Positions 51,368-61,621 of a stretch of 64,000 nt of DNA are shown one piece after another. How positions within the stretch are numbered: position 1 is the first letter of the stretch; the number at the start of each line of letters is the position of its first letter. Source of the DNA: Spirosoma fluviale (lineage in GTDB: Bacteria > Bacteroidota > Bacteroidia > Cytophagales > Spirosomataceae). The translations under genes and the position numbers were made by a program. Location: assembly GCF_900230225.1 (NCBI RefSeq), contig NZ_OCNH01000003.1:992001-1056000 (forward strand), in the 5' to 3' direction. Under the pieces are notes generated by a model. The model made no database searches. It saw only the letters and a program-made list of their open reading frames with translations, and was not told the DNA's origin.

Positions 51368-54300
51368 ATGCAATACAAGAAACGTTTACAACCCAAAAGC
51401 AGTAAACTGCTGAATGCTTTTCGAACCTTAATGGTCGTTTGGCTTTTTGCCATCGCCACACCATCCCTTGCCCAGCAAGTATCGGGCACAGTTACCAACG
51501 AGGCCGGGGAACCGCTTCCCGGCGTGAACGTGGTAGAAAAAGGAACAGTGCGAGGAGCCACCACCGACAAAAATGGTAAGTACTCCATTGCTGCCGGGCG
51601 GCAGGCAACCCTCGTTTTTAGCTTTATTGGTTATACGAAACAGGAAGTAGCGGTGGGCAACCGGTCGGTAATTGACGTAAAAATGAACACCGACCCCCTG
51701 GCGCTCAATGAAGTGATCGTGGTGGGCTACGGTACCCAGAAAAAGTCCTCGCTGACGGGAGCCGTTTCGTCCGTTTCGCCGAAAGACCTGCGGGCGCTTC
51801 CGGTCATCAGTCCCGTGCAGGCCTTGCAGGGGCGCGTGCCGGGTGTTTCGGTCACCAACAACAGCAGCCCCGGCAGCGAACCCGTGGTGCGGGTGCGGGG
51901 CGTGGGCTCTATTAGCCTGAACCCGAATCCGCTCTATGTGATCGACGGGATACCGGCGGGTGGGCTGAACAATATCGACCCCAAGGATATCGAATCGCTG
52001 GAAGTGCTGAAAGACGCCAGCGCGGCCGCTATTTATGGGTCACGGGCCGCCAATGGGGTTATCCTGATTACCACCAAGAAAGGGGCTACCAATGGCAAGC
52101 TCACCATTAACGTCGACTCGTACTACGGTTCGCAATCGGCCTGGCGCAAACTGGACCTGCTCAATAGCCAGGAGTACATTAACTATGGCACATCGTTATT
52201 GACAGCGGCCGGGCAACCTGTACCGGGTCGTTTCGCTAACATGAACGTACCCATTTACGATGGCGCTACGCAGACATTTGCCCAGACCGATACCGACTGG
52301 CAGGATGTTATGTTCCGTGCGGCACCCATTATGGATCACCAGATTTCCCTGTCGGGGGGGAATGCTACTTCCCGGTTCTATACCTCACTGGGTTATTTTA
52401 AACAGGATGGAATTCTGCCTTTCACCAACTACGATCGGCAGAGTTTCCGGATCAACTCGGATCATAAAGTCAGTAAATACCTGACCATTGGACAAACGAT
52501 GCTGGCGTCTACGGACTTCCGGCGGCTGGAGCGCGACGGTGGCGGGCGTAGTCTGCTGATGAATATCATGCGGATGACGCCCTACTGGCCCGTGCGTGAT
52601 CCAACAAAGATTGGCGGGTTCAGCACAACGGCGCAGGGGCTTGATGCCACCGACCCCGAAAACCCCCTACGGGTAGCCGAGCAGGAACAACAGTTTCAGA
52701 CAGACCGGGGCTTTAAACTGCTGGGATCGATCTTCGCCGAGGTTAAGTTTACGGACTTCCTTCGGTATCGATTCACCTTCGGGGCCGATTACGCCAATGC
52801 GCGGTTCAATGGGTTTCTGCCGATCTACAACGACGGCAACCGCAGCCGGGTAATTGCCAACGTCAACGAAAACCGCAGCGAGTTCTTCTCCTCAGTGATG
52901 ACCAATCAGCTCACTTTCGAGAAAACCTATGGCAAGCACTTCGTCAACCTGACCGGTGTCGCCGAGCAGCAACGCAGCATGTCGCGGTCCATTAGTGCCA
53001 GCGGCCAGCGCCCCGACAATAACATCCAGGTGATTCAGGGCGTATCGAACCCCAACGGCTCTAGTACGCTGAATGAAAACCTCCTGATTTCGTATGTGGG
53101 TCGCCTGAATTACGAATATGCGGGCAGGTACCTCCTGGGCGCATCCATTCGGCGGGATGGCTCGTCGAAATTTGCTCCGGGTCGGAAATGGGGTACGTTC
53201 CCGGCTGTTTCTGCAGGCTGGCGCATTAGTGAGGAGAAATTCATGAAGGGCGTTTCGGCCTTTTCGGAATTGAAACTGCGCGGAAGCTACGGCCAAACCG
53301 GGTACAATGCCATTGGTGATTATGACTGGCAACCACTCATTCAGGCCAACAACACCATTTACCCATTCGGTAACCAGACTCAGCTAGGTTCGTTTTTCAA
53401 CCAGTTGGGCAACAGCGACCTGAGCTGGGAGGTAACCACCATGAGTAATGTTGGTGTCGATGCGTCGCTGTTCAACAACAAGATCAATCTGAGCGCCGAG
53501 GTGTACAGCCGCCAGACTGAGGGCCTTCTGCTGCGCGTACCATTGCCCGAATCGCAGGGGTACTCGGTCAACCCACTGGCCAACGTAGGCAGCATGCGTA
53601 ACCAGGGATTCGAATTGACGGCGGGCTACAACTACTCCAGCAAAAATTTCAACTGGAACCTGACCGGTACGTTTGACATCACGCGCAACAAAGTGCTGAG
53701 TCTGGCTACCCCGAACGCAACCATCAATTCCGGCTCAAACGCCGACTTCGGTGGCTTCGACATTACCCGTACCGAAGTTGGACAGCCAATTCAGTCTTTT
53801 TACGGCTGGGTAGTCGATGGTATTTTCCAGAGCCAGGGCGAGCTTGACCGGTACAATTCGATTGACGGCAACGCCAGTACGTTTTACCAGAATGACAAGA
53901 CGGCACCGGGCGATATCCGGTTCCGCGATTTGAATGGCGACGGGAGGATCGACGCCAATGACCGCCAGTATCTCGGTAGCTTCATACCTAAATTCAGTTA
54001 TGGCCTGAACTGGACCGGTACGTACAAAAACTTCGATTTCACCGTGTTCTTCCAGGGCGTGCAGGGTAATAAAGTCTATAACGGAACGAAAGTGATCGGG
54101 CAGGGCCAGCTTCGGTTGTTCAACGCCACCGCCGATGTGCTGAACGCCTGGACACCCCAGAACACCAATACCGACGTGCCCCGCTCAATCAGTGGCGACC
54201 CGAATCAGAACTCCCGGACGTCCGACCGCTTCCTCGAAGATGGCTCGTACCTGCGCCTGAAAAACATGAGCATCGGCTATACCATTCCGGCCTCGGTTAT

Positions 54301-54496
54301 TGGTAAACTGACGGGCAATGTGCTCAGTAAAACGCGGGTGTACGTGTCGAGCCAGAACCTGCTGACCTTCACCAAATACACCGGCTACGACCCCGAGGTG
54401 TCGTCGAAGAACTACAACCTGCTCAACAACGGCATCGACTACGTACAGTACCCACAGGCACGTACGATCATGGTTGGCGTTAACCTGGGCTTTTAA
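51368..54496 (+). CDS. SusC/RagA-type TonB-dependent outer-membrane transporter
   Basis: The 1042-residue protein starts at ATG 51368, ten codons after another in-frame start. A signal peptide (VVWLFAIATPSLAQ) leads into a carboxypeptidase-like domain (SGTVTNEAGEPLPGVNVVEK), the TonB box region (LNEVIVVGYGTQKKSSLTGA) and the plug (LQGRVPGVSVTNNSSPGS, LYVIDGIPAGGLNNIDPKDI, KDASAAAIYGSRAANGV). A 22-strand-type barrel fills the rest. It imports an oligosaccharide or another large ligand together with the SusD protein 32 bases downstream. No glycoside hydrolase is next to it, so the ligand cannot be guessed. Confidence 0.95.
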   Translation: MQYKKRLQPKSSKLLNAFRTLMVVWLFAIATPSLAQQVSGTVTNEAGEPLPGVNVVEKGTVRGATTDKNGKYSIAAGRQATLVFSFIGYTKQEVAVGNRSVIDVKMNTDPLALNEVIVVGYGTQKKSSLTGAVSSVSPKDLRALPVISPVQALQGRVPGVSVTNNSSPGSEPVVRVRGVGSISLNPNPLYVIDGIPAGGLNNIDPKDIESLEVLKDASAAAIYGSRAANGVILITTKKGATNGKLTINVDSYYGSQSAWRKLDLLNSQEYINYGTSLLTAAGQPVPGRFANMNVPIYDGATQTFAQTDTDWQDVMFRAAPIMDHQISLSGGNATSRFYTSLGYFKQDGILPFTNYDRQSFRINSDHKVSKYLTIGQTMLASTDFRRLERDGGGRSLLMNIMRMTPYWPVRDPTKIGGFSTTAQGLDATDPENPLRVAEQEQQFQTDRGFKLLGSIFAEVKFTDFLRYRFTFGADYANARFNGFLPIYNDGNRSRVIANVNENRSEFFSSVMTNQLTFEKTYGKHFVNLTGVAEQQRSMSRSISASGQRPDNNIQVIQGVSNPNGSSTLNENLLISYVGRLNYEYAGRYLLGASIRRDGSSKFAPGRKWGTFPAVSAGWRISEEKFMKGVSAFSELKLRGSYGQTGYNAIGDYDWQPLIQANNTIYPFGNQTQLGSFFNQLGNSDLSWEVTTMSNVGVDASLFNNKINLSAEVYSRQTEGLLLRVPLPESQGYSVNPLANVGSMRNQGFELTAGYNYSSKNFNWNLTGTFDITRNKVLSLATPNATINSGSNADFGGFDITRTEVGQPIQSFYGWVVDGIFQSQGELDRYNSIDGNASTFYQNDKTAPGDIRFRDLNGDGRIDANDRQYLGSFIPKFSYGLNWTGTYKNFDFTVFFQGVQGNKVYNGTKVIGQGQLRLFNATADVLNAWTPQNTNTDVPRSISGDPNQNSRTSDRFLEDGSYLRLKNMSIGYTIPASVIGKLTGNVLSKTRVYVSSQNLLTFTKYTGYDPEVSSKNYNLLNNGIDYVQYPQARTIMVGVNLGF

Positions 54497-54528
54497 TGAA
54501 TCAGTTCATCTTTTAGCGACGTGTTATC

Positions 54529-56067
54529 ATGAAAAAGACAATCCTATTTGGCATCGCGCTACTTGGCTTAACCATCAGTTGTAGCGAAGATGATCTCAAT
54601 AAATTGAACCCCAATGGCGTAACCTTCGAAACCTATTTTAACAATGCCGACGAATTAACGGCGGGGGTCAACTCGATTTATGCCCTGGTGCAATCGAACA
54701 GCTTGGTTTCCAGAGAATGGTTTTTTACCCACGATCTGCGAAGCGACGAGATGGCCTCCGGGGGCGGGCAACTCGAAACACCCCGTAACCAGATGCTCAT
54801 TGGCGTACATGACACCGGAAACGGGCTGGTTGGCAGCATATGGCGGGGCTGGTATCGGACCATTCACCGGGCCAATGTGGTCATTGAAAAGGGAGCGGCT
54901 GTCAAAGACATCACCCCGGCCGTACGCGACCGTCTGTTGGGAGAAGCACGGTTCCTTCGGGCGTGGGGATATTACGAACTTGCAACGTTTTTCGGTGGCG
55001 TGCCCCTTTACAAGGAATTTGCTAAATCGGTTGATGGCTCGTTGCCCCGCTCAACCCAGCGGCAGGTGTACGACTTTGTTATTGCCGATCTGAAAACGGC
55101 TGAGGCCGGCCTGCCTGCTACCTACGATGCCCGGAATCAGGGCCGGGCCACCAAAGCGGCAGCACAAACGCTACTGGCTCGCACCTACCTTCAGTTGGGC
55201 GACTACGCCAGTGCAAAGACAGAATTACAGAAAGTTGTGAATTCAGGGCTGTACAAAATCGTCGATGAGTACACCGACCTTACGAACGAGGAGGGCGAGT
55301 TTAATCAGGAATCTATCTTTGAAGTGGTTTATGCCCAATCGGGTGGCGCTTACAACTGGGGTGGCGACAGCGATGGGTCGGCCGTTCAGGAAGAGACCGT
55401 CCGGACGCAGGAGTACTCGGCTATCGGCTGGCGGAACGTGATTCCGTCCAACAAAATTCTGAATTCCTACGAGCGGATTTCGGCAGGAGACACTAAGAAC
55501 GACCCCCGCTACGTGTATTCGTACTATAGTGAAGGTGACAAATTCAACAATGGACTCAGTGTCCTCACCGCCGACCGTGTACAGGGTAACGCATCGATAG
55601 TGGATGGGAAAACGCTAAAAGTAAGCTGGCGTAAATACTCCGTGCTTTACAAAATAGACAATGGCTACGCCCAAAGTGGTATCAACATGCGGGTTATGCG
55701 TTATGCCGATGTACTGCTGATGCTGGCCGAATGTGAAAACGAGACCGGAAATCAGGCGGCTGCTATAGCCCTGATGAACCAGATACGAGCGCGTAAATCG
55801 GTGGATATGCCGCCTTATCCGACCAAAAACTACCCCTGCCGTAACCAGAGTGAGGTATTCGACGCCGTGGTACACGAGCGTATGGTCGAACTCGCGGCTG
55901 AACAGGTTCGTAACTTCGATATTGTCCGCTGGCGGAAAAACAAGAAGCAGAAGTCCGAGCCGCTTTCGTATTTCATTGCGAACAAGCATGAACTGCTGCC
56001 CATTCCGCAAGCCGAAATCGACAACAGCCCGGCTATCGATCCCAAAGATCAAAATCCCGGCTATTAG
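54529..56067 (+). CDS. SusD/RagB-type nutrient-binding lipoprotein
   Basis: The 512-residue protein has a lipoprotein signal with lipobox LTISC at the N-terminus. The SusD fold is marked by NPNGVTFETYFNNADELTAG, WRGWYRTIHRANVVIEKGAA, RLLGEARFLRAWGYYELATF, LPRSTQRQVYDFVIADL and GINMRVMRYADVLLMLAECE, followed by the C-terminal HELLPIPQAEIDNSP. It caps the SusC channel on the cell surface and binds the substrate. The two genes form the core of a transport operon whose third member is the UnbV protein after a repeat-rich gap. Confidence 0.95.
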   Translation: MKKTILFGIALLGLTISCSEDDLNKLNPNGVTFETYFNNADELTAGVNSIYALVQSNSLVSREWFFTHDLRSDEMASGGGQLETPRNQMLIGVHDTGNGLVGSIWRGWYRTIHRANVVIEKGAAVKDITPAVRDRLLGEARFLRAWGYYELATFFGGVPLYKEFAKSVDGSLPRSTQRQVYDFVIADLKTAEAGLPATYDARNQGRATKAAAQTLLARTYLQLGDYASAKTELQKVVNSGLYKIVDEYTDLTNEEGEFNQESIFEVVYAQSGGAYNWGGDSDGSAVQEETVRTQEYSAIGWRNVIPSNKILNSYERISAGDTKNDPRYVYSYYSEGDKFNNGLSVLTADRVQGNASIVDGKTLKVSWRKYSVLYKIDNGYAQSGINMRVMRYADVLLMLAECENETGNQAAAIALMNQIRARKSVDMPPYPTKNYPCRNQSEVFDAVVHERMVELAAEQVRNFDIVRWRKNKKQKSEPLSYFIANKHELLPIPQAEIDNSPAIDPKDQNPGY

Positions 56068-56160
56068 GTTATTGAGTTATTGGTGATTGGTTACTGAGTT
56101 ATTGGTTATTGAGTTAGTTGTTGCCAGCCTATCGATCAATCAATAACTATTAACCCAAAA
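56068..56160 (+). repeat. Degenerate ATTGAGTT/ATTGGTGATTGG tandem boxes after susD
   Basis: The segment following the stop codon consists of 7-8 base units (TTATTGA, GTTATTGG, TGATTGG, TTACTGA, GTTATTGG, TTATTGA, GTTAGTTG). The units match the boxes found in the gaps of the hydrogenase operon. The second half (AATAACTATTAACCCAAAACC) is partly complementary. Confidence 0.55.
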
Positions 56161-56176
56161 CCAAGTAGTAAACCCT

Positions 56177-56216
56177 CAAAACTCCCTTCCCAAACTAATC
56201 CGGGAAGGGAGTTTTG
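56177..56216 (+). terminator. 14-bp stem-loop between susD and the UnbV gene
   Basis: CAAAACTCCCTTCC at 56177-56190 is an exact complement of 56203-56216. It is followed by TTCG and only a short T-run (TTTTGTT). It is likely a terminator or a transcript-attenuating structure 22 bases before the next ATG, which would lower expression of the UnbV gene relative to susCD. Confidence 0.7.
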
Positions 56217-56237
56217 TTCGTATTCAACTAGTGATTC

Positions 56238-59200
56238 ATGCGTATTTTTTTAGTTTTTGGGGTATTCTTGTTGAACTTCGGTCTGCTAAGTTGCCAACCC
56301 AAAGCAGACCGTTTATTTGAGAAAATAGACGCCGGTCAGTCGGGTATAGCGTTTACCAACAACCTGACCCCCAACGACTCCCTGAATGCCTTTACGTTTA
56401 CAAACTTCTACAATGGGGGAGGGGTGGGCGTGGGCGACTTCAACCACGATGGTAAACCCGACCTGTTCTTTACGGGCAATCAGGAAAGTAGCCGTCTGTA
56501 CATTAACCAGACGACGGAACAATCCGGTTTCCGGTTCGCCGACCTGACCGATGCGGCCGGGGTACGCACAGACCGCTGGTGTACGGGTGTATCGGTCTTG
56601 GATATCAATCAGGATGGCTGGGACGATATATACGTGAGTGTAGCGGCCCACCGAACCATGCGCCAAAGCCGGAACTTGCTGTTCATCAACCAAAAAACTA
56701 CCTCACCAACCTTTCGCGAAGAAGCTGCGGCTTATGGCCTCGATTATGATGGCTATACGACCCAGGCGTCTTTTTTCGATTACGATCTGGACGGTGATCT
56801 CGACGCCTTTCTGCTCAATACGGCCCCGGATGTGCAGAATCCGAACTACCTGCGCCCCGCTATCAACGACGGAACCTACCCCTCCACCGACCGTTTGTTT
56901 CGCAACGAGGGTGTGGGTCCAACGGGTCGACCCGTTTTCCGCGATGTATCCAAAGCGGCCGGTATCCGGTTCGAAGGGCTTGGACTTGGGGTGGCCGTGT
57001 CGGACTTGAACCAGGATGGCTATCCGGACGTGTATTGTTCCAATGATTTTATCAGCAGTGATATTTTCTACCTCAACGGCGGGGCCAATCCCGATAGCCT
57101 GGGCGTGTTTCGGAATAGTACCCGTGCCTCGCTGGCCCATACGAGTATGTATGGCATGGGCATCGATGCGGCCGATATCAACAACGACGGTCGGATCGAC
57201 CTTATGCAGCTGGACATGCTGCCGAAAGAAAATGCCCGTCAGAAACAGATGCTCAGTGCGCAGGATTACGACAAAAAGGAATTGAGCCAAACTCCGCAGT
57301 ACGGCTATCAACTTCAATACATGCGGAATACCCTACAACTCAACGCAGGAAACGACCGGGGGAAACCTGTTTTTAGTGAGGTCGGCTTACTCGCCGGAAT
57401 AGCCCAAACCGACTGGAGCTGGTCCACACTCCTGGCCGATCTCGATCTGGACGGTCATAAAGACGTATTCGTGACCAATGGCTACCGCAAAAACGTCACC
57501 GACCGCGATTTTATCAGCTTCACAGAGGAGTTCGGTAGTTTCGGTACCGATGCCGCCCGCCAGCAGCAACGGGATAAACTGCTGGAAAAAGTGCCGGAAA
57601 TCAAACTCCGTAACTACGCCTACCGAAACCACAATGATCTGACATTCGAGGATGTATCGTCGGCCTGGGGGCTGGATGAATTATCTTACGCCAACGGGGC
57701 CGCTTATGCTGACCTCGACGGCGACGGCGACCTGGATTTGATTGTCAACAACATTGATGAGAAAGCGTCTCTTTTTCGCAATAAAAGCCGCGAAACCTTG
57801 AAAAGTGGGTTTTTGTCAATGGCGTTCGTTGGGCCGGGTACCAACCGGGTCGGCATTGGCACTACGGTTACCGTCTGGGCGGGCGGGGAGCAGCAGGTGC
57901 TGGAACAGTATCCGGTACGCGGGTATTTATCGTCGGTAGAAACCCGGCTGGTCGTTGGGCTGGGTAGCGAGCCCGTCGCCGACTCGGTACGTGTAGTATG
58001 GCCCGGTGGACGGACCGAAATTCGCTATAACGTGCGGGCCAATCAGCGGCTTACCCTTCAGTACAGAGATGCGAAACCAGCGATTAAACCCGTCAATACA
58101 TCGTCAAATTTCCTTTTCTCGAAATCATTAACGAACCTTGACTATGTGCATCAGGAGTCGGACTTTGTCGATTTTAAAACAACCCCCGCCCTGCATAAGA
58201 TGTTGTCGCGGGCTGGGGTAGCGGTCGCCGTTGGTGATCTCAACGGCGACGCCATCGACGACATTGCCGTGGGCGCTTCGTACCGGGGCAGTCCGGGAGC
58301 CTTGTTTTTCGGGCAGGCCGATGGGCAGTTCAAACGAGCCGACTGGATGCCCAATACGCCCATGGAGGTAGGCGCGATTCTGCTCTTCGACGCCGATAAC
58401 GACCAGGATAACGATTTGCTGGTGGTGGGCGGAGGCAACGAACGCCCGCTTACGGCAACCGAAGCGTTTCAGCCGGTGCTTTACCAGAACGATGGTCGGG
58501 GGCATTTCGCGCCCGTTTCCGGTTTGCCGTCGATTACGGTCAGCAGCCAGTCGGTTCGCGCCCTCGATTATGACCGGGACGGTGATCTGGACGTGTTGAT
58601 TGCCGGGCGTCAACTGCCGCAAAAATACCCGCTGCCCGCCCATAGCTACCTGTTACGCAACGACCAGGTTCCGGGGAAACCAACACATTTTACAAACGTC
58701 ACGGCTCAGGCCGCGCCCGATCTGGCCAGTCTCGGACTGGTGTGCGACGTATTGCCCGTGGATATTGACGGCGATCAGGATACGGATCTGGTGGCAGTGG
58801 GCGAGTGGATGCCGCTTACGGTACTGGAGAATCAGAAAGGAGTCTTTCGAAAAGTAAAATCTGAGGATTCTACCCTGGCCACGAACCCCACCGGCTGGTG
58901 GAACTGTGTGGCCAGTGGTGATTTCGACGGCGATGGCGACGCTGACTTATTATTGGGTAACGAAGGATTGAACACCCTTTACCGGGCGTCGGCCAGCGAG
59001 CCGATCCTGATGTACGGGAAAGATTTCAACGACGACGGGCAATTTGACCCCATCATGGGCTATTTCATCAATGGAACGCGTTATCCGGCCCTACCCCGCG
59101 ATGCCCTGAATCAGCAGGTTATCCAGTTTCGGCGTAAATTTCTGCACTACGCCGATTATGCCGAAGCCGATTTCGATGCACTGTTTTCCGAGAAAGACCT

Positions 59201-59624
59201 CGACGGGGTGTATCGCGCGTACGTCAGCGAACTACGGAGCTGTTATGCGGAGAACCTTGGCAAAGGAAAGTTTCGCTTAAAACCCCTGCCAATGGCTGCC
59301 CAGGAGGCTCCTGTTTTTGGGTTCGTTGTCGATGATTTTGATGAAGACGGCAAGCTCGATGCGCTGGCAACGGGCAACTTCTTCGCGAACGAAGCCAATA
59401 TGGGGCGGCAGGATGCGTCCCGTGGTTTGCTGCTCAAAGGCGATGGAAGAGGGCGGTTTGTTGGGCTACCGGCTACCCAGACCGGTTTTACCGTAACCGG
59501 CGACGCTCGCCGTTCCTACAAACTGCATAATCCGGAACGGATCATTACGGCCGTCAACAACGGTCCGCTGGTCGTTCATGCCCTTCATGCACCGGTAAAT
59601 TCCAGGAAAAGGAAAGGGCAGTGA
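56238..59624 (+). CDS. Large FG-GAP/VCBS-repeat lipoprotein with ASPIC/UnbV domain (CRTAC1-like)
   Basis: The 1128-residue protein has a lipobox (FGLLSC). The N-terminal half holds calcium-binding beta-propeller repeats with DxDxDG-type loops (VGDFNHDGKPDLFFTG, VLDINQDGWDDIYVS, DADINNDGRIDLMQLD-like). An ASPIC/UnbV domain follows at about 530-620 (VGIGTTVTVWAGGEQQVLEQ, VRVVWPGGRTEIR). A second propeller set then runs to the end (VDIDGDQDTDLVAVGEW, GDFDGDGDADLLLGNEGL). This type is often found beside SusC/SusD pairs in Cytophagales and probably binds the ligand at the surface. Function beyond this is unknown. Confidence 0.9.
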   Translation: MRIFLVFGVFLLNFGLLSCQPKADRLFEKIDAGQSGIAFTNNLTPNDSLNAFTFTNFYNGGGVGVGDFNHDGKPDLFFTGNQESSRLYINQTTEQSGFRFADLTDAAGVRTDRWCTGVSVLDINQDGWDDIYVSVAAHRTMRQSRNLLFINQKTTSPTFREEAAAYGLDYDGYTTQASFFDYDLDGDLDAFLLNTAPDVQNPNYLRPAINDGTYPSTDRLFRNEGVGPTGRPVFRDVSKAAGIRFEGLGLGVAVSDLNQDGYPDVYCSNDFISSDIFYLNGGANPDSLGVFRNSTRASLAHTSMYGMGIDAADINNDGRIDLMQLDMLPKENARQKQMLSAQDYDKKELSQTPQYGYQLQYMRNTLQLNAGNDRGKPVFSEVGLLAGIAQTDWSWSTLLADLDLDGHKDVFVTNGYRKNVTDRDFISFTEEFGSFGTDAARQQQRDKLLEKVPEIKLRNYAYRNHNDLTFEDVSSAWGLDELSYANGAAYADLDGDGDLDLIVNNIDEKASLFRNKSRETLKSGFLSMAFVGPGTNRVGIGTTVTVWAGGEQQVLEQYPVRGYLSSVETRLVVGLGSEPVADSVRVVWPGGRTEIRYNVRANQRLTLQYRDAKPAIKPVNTSSNFLFSKSLTNLDYVHQESDFVDFKTTPALHKMLSRAGVAVAVGDLNGDAIDDIAVGASYRGSPGALFFGQADGQFKRADWMPNTPMEVGAILLFDADNDQDNDLLVVGGGNERPLTATEAFQPVLYQNDGRGHFAPVSGLPSITVSSQSVRALDYDRDGDLDVLIAGRQLPQKYPLPAHSYLLRNDQVPGKPTHFTNVTAQAAPDLASLGLVCDVLPVDIDGDQDTDLVAVGEWMPLTVLENQKGVFRKVKSEDSTLATNPTGWWNCVASGDFDGDGDADLLLGNEGLNTLYRASASEPILMYGKDFNDDGQFDPIMGYFINGTRYPALPRDALNQQVIQFRRKFLHYADYAEADFDALFSEKDLDGVYRAYVSELRSCYAENLGKGKFRLKPLPMAAQEAPVFGFVVDDFDEDGKLDALATGNFFANEANMGRQDASRGLLLKGDGRGRFVGLPATQTGFTVTGDARRSYKLHNPERIITAVNNGPLVVHALHAPVNSRKRKGQ

Positions 59625-59827
59625 GGGGGGGATGGTTAGTAAAAGCAGCTTTTACGTTTCGTTGACATTCTTTTACAAGCGGTTAACCAAAGCTCAGCAC
59701 AAAGGCCGTTAGATTTACGGTGCCGTTGCGACCGTCTGCGGCTGCGGTTGAAATCCCCTGGTAAAAAAGTGATGAACTATGAATTCCAATGTCTTTATAA
59801 CAGGGCTTCACCAAACCAATTATAAGT

Positions 59828-60829
59828 ATGAAAATCGTTAGCCTGGCATTTTTGCTTCTTTTTCAAATTCCCTTTGTCTGCAATGAAGCAGTAAAATTGC
59901 TTGCTTCATCGCCAATCACGGATCGTCCGCAAAAACTAACGAGCCATAAATCGGGGCTTGTAAACCTTGTTTTCAAATCTACGGATGGTGGACAAACCTG
60001 GCAGGACATAAGTAAAGGGCTACCTGAAGGTTCGCAGGGCGATGGTTTCTTTGCGACTACTAAAGGACTTTACTTACAGGCTGGAAATGGGTTATATCAC
60101 AGTAACCCAAATTCCACCGCTCCATTTTGGGAGAAGGAGAGTTTCCCTGACCAGCATAGTAGTATTGCCCCTGGCAAGACCGGGATCGTTGCCTACAATT
60201 ACTACGATGGCCAATTTCTACAAAAAATAAACGGAACGAGTGTATGGTCGCCTATGTACACGAATGTTCAGGAGAGACAGGTACGAACCGTTTTTGAAAC
60301 GGTCGGGGGCACCGTTTTCATCGGCTCCGACAAGGGCTTGCTTAAATCTACTGACAGTGGAAAAACCTGGAAACGCGTCCATTCTGGAGGCTGGGTAATA
60401 AAAATGGTCGAGTCAAACGGTGTACTCATGGCAACCAGCCAGAAGGGAATAATCCGGTCGACCGATGATGGTGAAAACTGGGATTGTGTACTTAGTGAGG
60501 GCGGTGTTGGCATCGCTGTCGAACGCATCAAGGGTGGGTTCGCGGCTATCACCTACAATACACAGTCGGAAACCAGACGAGTGCGAACATCGTATGACGA
60601 CGGTAAAAGCTGGCAGCCTATTGATGCTGACCTTCCGGCAAGCCTCTCCATTGCCTCAATTATTGAGGTTGGCGGATACTTTTTTTGTGGTCATCCTACC
60701 GGCATTTTTAGATCATCTGACAAGGGTAAAACATGGAAACTGTTACTTCCTTCTATTGATGATAAGGTCTTCAACTTAGCTGTTTCGGGTAACGTAATTT
60801 ATGCCATACCCAGAGCGGGAGGATGTTGA
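59828..60829 (+). CDS. Secreted BNR/sialidase-like beta-propeller protein
   Basis: The 333-residue protein has a signal peptide (IVSLAFLLLFQIPFVC). It has at least five BNR (Asp-box) motifs: STDGGQTW, STDSGKTW, STDDGENW, SYDDGKSW and SSDKGKTW. These form the blades of a propeller of the YCF48/sialidase-like kind. No sialidase active-site arginines or aspartates can be placed with confidence, so enzymatic activity is doubtful. The protein ends abruptly at AIPRAGGC. It lies 203 bases after the UnbV gene and may be a separate unit. Stress-related or ligand-binding roles are possible. Confidence 0.8.
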   Translation: MKIVSLAFLLLFQIPFVCNEAVKLLASSPITDRPQKLTSHKSGLVNLVFKSTDGGQTWQDISKGLPEGSQGDGFFATTKGLYLQAGNGLYHSNPNSTAPFWEKESFPDQHSSIAPGKTGIVAYNYYDGQFLQKINGTSVWSPMYTNVQERQVRTVFETVGGTVFIGSDKGLLKSTDSGKTWKRVHSGGWVIKMVESNGVLMATSQKGIIRSTDDGENWDCVLSEGGVGIAVERIKGGFAAITYNTQSETRRVRTSYDDGKSWQPIDADLPASLSIASIIEVGGYFFCGHPTGIFRSSDKGKTWKLLLPSIDDKVFNLAVSGNVIYAIPRAGGC

Positions 60830-61051
60830 GAAAAATACACAGCAGGTAACGGCCAATACCACAATCGCTTTCATAATATGACACTTTTCGTCTATTCCGA
60901 CTTATCTGATGATACTGTAATTCCCTGCGCTTTGAAGGTAGTTCAATAAAGGTGTTGTATTTATAATTTTTGATAGAATAGTATTTTGATGCCTACTCTG
61001 GGAAACAATTATAATCTCTTTACATAAAGTTAGTTATACAAGAGTCCATGA

Positions 61052-61093
61052 AAAAGTGCTAATAAAAGCTCCTGAGTCTTTATTAGCACTTTT
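61052..61093. terminator. 15-bp stem-loop downstream of the lipoprotein gene
   Basis: AAAAGTGCTAATAAA at 61052-61066 is an exact complement of 61079-61093. The loop is 12 bases. Read on the - strand it ends in a T-rich stretch (TTTATTAGCACTTTT) and would stop the lipoprotein transcript. It lies between convergent genes and may work in both directions. Confidence 0.75.
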
Positions 61094-61105
61094 GTATTTG
61101 TCCAA

Positions 61106-61621
61106 TTAATATCTATTTGGAGTCGCTGACGTTTTCTTTGCCTCATATACATAGCGAACAATATGACCTAATGAATCTGGTTCCGCAAAATCGAAGGCTA
61201 ATTGATCGCCATCACTATTACCAATCAAGTCTGAGTTGTTTTTGTAGAAAGCAAACATACCGGGGCTTTGAGCGGCCTTTATCGTGATTTGATTTTGGGC
61301 AATTGGTCGGCCGTAACTTTTTGAAGTAGTGCGTGTCGAATCAGCGTTACTTTGGCTTTGGATCATGTGATAGCTAATAAAAGCATCGGTGGTTGATGAT
61401 TTTAAGGTCGCCAACTCAATGCTAAGGCCATGTTTTATCGTCATTGAATCGCCCAATATCGCTGGTAAAGCGCCCTCGAATACAAGTTTGCCATCTTGGT
61501 ACTGTTTCAAATGGGTTACCCCATAGGTACCGATTAAAGGCCTTTGAGCAGGATCGACTTGCTTTTGATCACAAGCGATAAAGCTGAGTCCCAACAGTAG
61601 AAATAAAGTAGCGTATTTCAT
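61106..61621 (-). CDS. Lipoprotein of unknown function
   Basis: From ATG 61621 the protein has 171 residues; the longer frame upstream to 61750 adds unlikely sequence. The N-terminus MKYATLFLLLGLSFIACDQK has a lipobox ending at Cys17. The mature part has beta-rich, small-domain character (LIGTYGVTHLKQYQDGKLVF, then GDSMTIKHGLSIELATL). I do not recognise a family. The gene is enclosed by the inverted repeats at 61032-61774, so it may have arrived as a small mobile unit. Its role is unknown. Confidence 0.7.
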   Translation of the reverse strand: MKYATLFLLLGLSFIACDQKQVDPAQRPLIGTYGVTHLKQYQDGKLVFEGALPAILGDSMTIKHGLSIELATLKSSTTDAFISYHMIQSQSNADSTRTTSKSYGRPIAQNQITIKAAQSPGMFAFYKNNSDLIGNSDGDQLAFDFAEPDSLGHIVRYVYEAKKTSATPNRY

